Shown piece after piece: positions 63,001 through 64,000 of a stretch of 64,000 nt of DNA. A program made the position numbers and the translations under genes. The notes under the pieces are model-generated. The model was not told the DNA's origin. It did not search any database and worked only from the letters and a program-made list of their open reading frames with translations. How positions within the stretch are numbered: the stretch's first letter is position 1; each line of letters starts with the position of its first letter. Origin of the DNA: Streptomyces sp. MUM 203J. GTDB lineage: Bacteria; Actinomycetota; Actinomycetes; Streptomycetales; Streptomycetaceae. The DNA is taken from assembly GCF_022414595.1 (NCBI RefSeq), contig NZ_JADWYO010000002.1:1-64000 (forward strand), given 5' to 3'.

Positions 63001-64000
63001 TCGTGGAGATCTACCGGGACGTGCTCGGGGTGGAGCGGGTCGGCGTCACCGACGCGTTCCTGGAGCTCGGCGGTAACTCGATCTCCGCGCTGCGGGTGAT
63101 CATGCGGCTGCCGGAGATCACCGACACCGAAGTGCCCGTGGCGGCCCTGTTCGAAGGCGGCACTGTCGAGCGGATCGCCCGGATCATCGACGGCGAGCAG
63201 CAGATGGACGGCGGTGTGGTGGTGCCGCTGCGCACCTCGGGCAGCAGGCCGCCGGTGTTCTTCGTCCACCCGCTCGGCGGCAGCGTGTTCAGCTATGCCG
63301 AGCTGGTCGAGGCGCTCGACCCGGAACAGCCCTTCTACGCGGTCCAGGCTCCCGAGTACGCGGGCCCGGACGTGCCGCGTCCGGGCAGCGTCGAGGAGAT
63401 CGCCGCGCTGTACCTCGCCGAGATCCGGAAGATCCAGCCCGAGGGGCCGTACTACCTCGGCGGCTGGTGCATGGGCGGCATGGTCTCGTACGAGATGGCC
63501 CGCCAGCTCCAGGCCGCGGGCGAGCAGGTCGGGATGCTGACCATCGTCAGCGCGAGCATCGACGACCCGGTGCCGCCCCGGTACGTGACCTCCGAATCCG
63601 CCGCGATCCTCGGCGCGTTCGGTCACAAGCTGCCGACCACCGAGGAGGAGCTGGAGGCGCTCGACGAGGAGAGCCGCCTCCGGCACGTCATCCGGCTCAC
63701 CCGGGGGACCGACGACGAGCGCGCCGACGCCGCAACCGTCGAGGACCTGCGGCGGCTCGTCAGGCTGTACCAGCGGCACGCCCGTGCGCTGATCACCTAC
63801 CGGGACACTCCGCGCGAGCCGTTCCGCGGTGACGTCCTGCTGATCCGCGCGGAGACCGAGCTGTTCACCGGCTGGGACTTCGGCTGGAAGCAGCGGGTGG
63901 ACGGCCGCCTGCTGATCGACGAGTCGCCCGGCAACCACTTCTCGATGCTGGAACAGCCGAACGTCCCCAAGGTCGCGTCCCGCATCGAGGCGGCCGCCGC
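60096..64000 (+). CDS. NRPS, domains C-A-T-TE (3' end outside window)
   Basis: ATG 60096 with GAGAGGA upstream; open to the window edge, about 1301 residues seen. C domain with LQSGMLFHSLLDGD near the start and HHAILDG (143-149). A domain with TSGSTGRPKG (about 609) and FDIAGLEVY (Asp654); pocket D-I-L-Q-I-G-A-I-W-K, Gly-like. T domain Ser995 (LGGNSISAL). Thioesterase from about 1045, with FFVHPLGGSVFSY, then LGGWCMGGMVSYE where Cys1125 takes the nucleophile position (GxCxG, not GxSxG), and a candidate catalytic His1281 (GNHFSML). It ends the assembly line and releases the peptide, perhaps by cyclisation. Confidence 0.94.
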   Translation, partial: MTHGDIVDAYPLTRLQSGMLFHSLLDGDTPTYHDISTIRLSGRFDEALLREVLAGVIARSDMLRSSIDLTGFSRPMQLVHEAVPTPLTVEDLRGLPDDEQRRRATRWTAAEKATPFDLAVAPLLKLHVQVFADDDFQLNLSFHHAILDGWSLSLVTSQLLTGYDAQLAGRPDPAAAPVTRFRDYLALEQEALDCPESKDFWARTLAGTEFTGLPRFEEPGLAPERSARVYEVPLPDGLTDGLRAAAAQAKVPVKAVMFAAHARVLALLSGSTRVVTGRVSNGRPETADGDQVVGLFLNTLPLTADVAGVSWIELARQIHRQESDALAHRRYPMAQLLQDLERPELFETVVDHRSFRSYDMALDGIAVSGGEFFEQTNFPFTANFATDPATGEVKLRFNYDAAQFSAGRITEIGGHYTAALSALVTDPAAPAQAAGLLGEDQVARLEAAWRDSFVERAPGRTLPQLLARRAAETPEAVALRSGDTALTFAELHTRSNRLAWHLRDLGVGPDTLVGVHQARSSELIVSLLAVLKAGGAYVPLDPGYPAERLEFMLADAEVAVLLCDSGLAGTLDAAGAVVLAVDADTAADRPAEAPPLEVTPDHLAYVIYTSGSTGRPKGVQIPHGALLNLLESFARDLEITDRDRLLAVTSLSFDIAGLEVYLPLLAGAELILAPDIAVDGPRLRAYLEGSGATLMQATPSSWRLLVEAGLKADPELRVISGGEALPGDLAAELTARFPVVWNAYGPTETTIWSCLQRVLPEAPVTLGGPIDNTRVYVLDEGYGLVPDGVPGDLYIAGDGLARGYLGRADLTADRFLPDPFAAPSGARMYRTGDVVRRLPSGELEFLGRSDHQVKVRGFRIELGEIESVLARHPGVGRVVVVAREDRPGDKRLAAYLTPEGEAAPDAADLRAAVAAGLPDYMVPSAFVVLDAFPLTPNGKVDRNRLPAPGREETSAREYVEPRTATERALVEIYRDVLGVERVGVTDAFLELGGNSISALRVIMRLPEITDTEVPVAALFEGGTVERIARIIDGEQQMDGGVVVPLRTSGSRPPVFFVHPLGGSVFSYAELVEALDPEQPFYAVQAPEYAGPDVPRPGSVEEIAALYLAEIRKIQPEGPYYLGGWCMGGMVSYEMARQLQAAGEQVGMLTIVSASIDDPVPPRYVTSESAAILGAFGHKLPTTEEELEALDEESRLRHVIRLTRGTDDERADAATVEDLRRLVRLYQRHARALITYRDTPREPFRGDVLLIRAETELFTGWDFGWKQRVDGRLLIDESPGNHFSMLEQPNVPKVASRIEAAA

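Overview
The window is about 72% G+C. Every gene shows strong third-position G/C bias, frequent GTG starts and GGAGG-type ribosome binding sites, and the gene families are Streptomyces-like, so it is chromosomal DNA of a Streptomyces or a very close relative. From memory, the run galE - tam/tetR/desaturase - ppc - pth - rplY - prs - glmU - tRNA-Gln - MacB-like ABC transporter - mfd follows the order of the S. coelicolor core chromosome (SCO31xx). This synteny is recalled, not computed.

Layout. 1-3738: two tandem membrane-anchored PQQ-type beta-propeller proteins, the first cut by the window edge. 3969-7530: two LuxR/NarL-type regulators flanking galE, then a MarR regulator. 7699-10322: a trans-aconitate-type methyltransferase, and a desaturase-TetR pair with candidate operators. 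10703-19312: ppc, then a leftward housekeeping block (tRNA-Gln, glmU, prs, rplY, pth, a small membrane protein, an LAETG-type sortase substrate). 19573-20871: an orphan NarL-type sensor kinase. 20878-25541: four adjacent genes made of polymorphic-toxin and immunity parts (SUKH-3, YwqJ-type deaminase, WHH-nuclease/SUKH fusion, and an immunity-deaminase-SUKH fusion). 25957-26682: a DUF4241-like gene with a CRISPR-repeat-like sequence on each side. 26778-32926: MFS exporter, two-gene ABC transporter, Phd/PIN toxin-antitoxin pair. 33134-39144: mfd and small genes. 39354-44419: an N6-adenine methylase-like protein with an HTH domain, a membrane protein translationally coupled to a Ser/Thr kinase, and a DUF4190-type protein. 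44673-48404: an exported protein, a decayed matrixin-like peptidase and a YfhO-family membrane protein.

48526-64000 (running out of the window) is the start of a non-ribosomal peptide synthetase cluster. A LuxR-type regulator is divergent from a 51-residue secreted peptide. Then come a free-standing carrier protein and three NRPSs in one direction: A-T-C, C-A-T-C-A-T and C-A-T-TE. Pocket residues read from the sequence point to Ser for the third adenylation domain and to a Gly-like residue for the fourth. The first two are not assignable with confidence. Unusual features are two condensation domains back to back across a protein junction, an adenylation domain with a damaged P-loop, and a thioesterase whose nucleophile is Cys instead of Ser. 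I do not recognise the product.

The parts most worth following are the NRPS cluster with its regulator/peptide pair, and the toxin/immunity island at 20.9-25.5 kb. All functional calls are from reading motifs; no database search was run.
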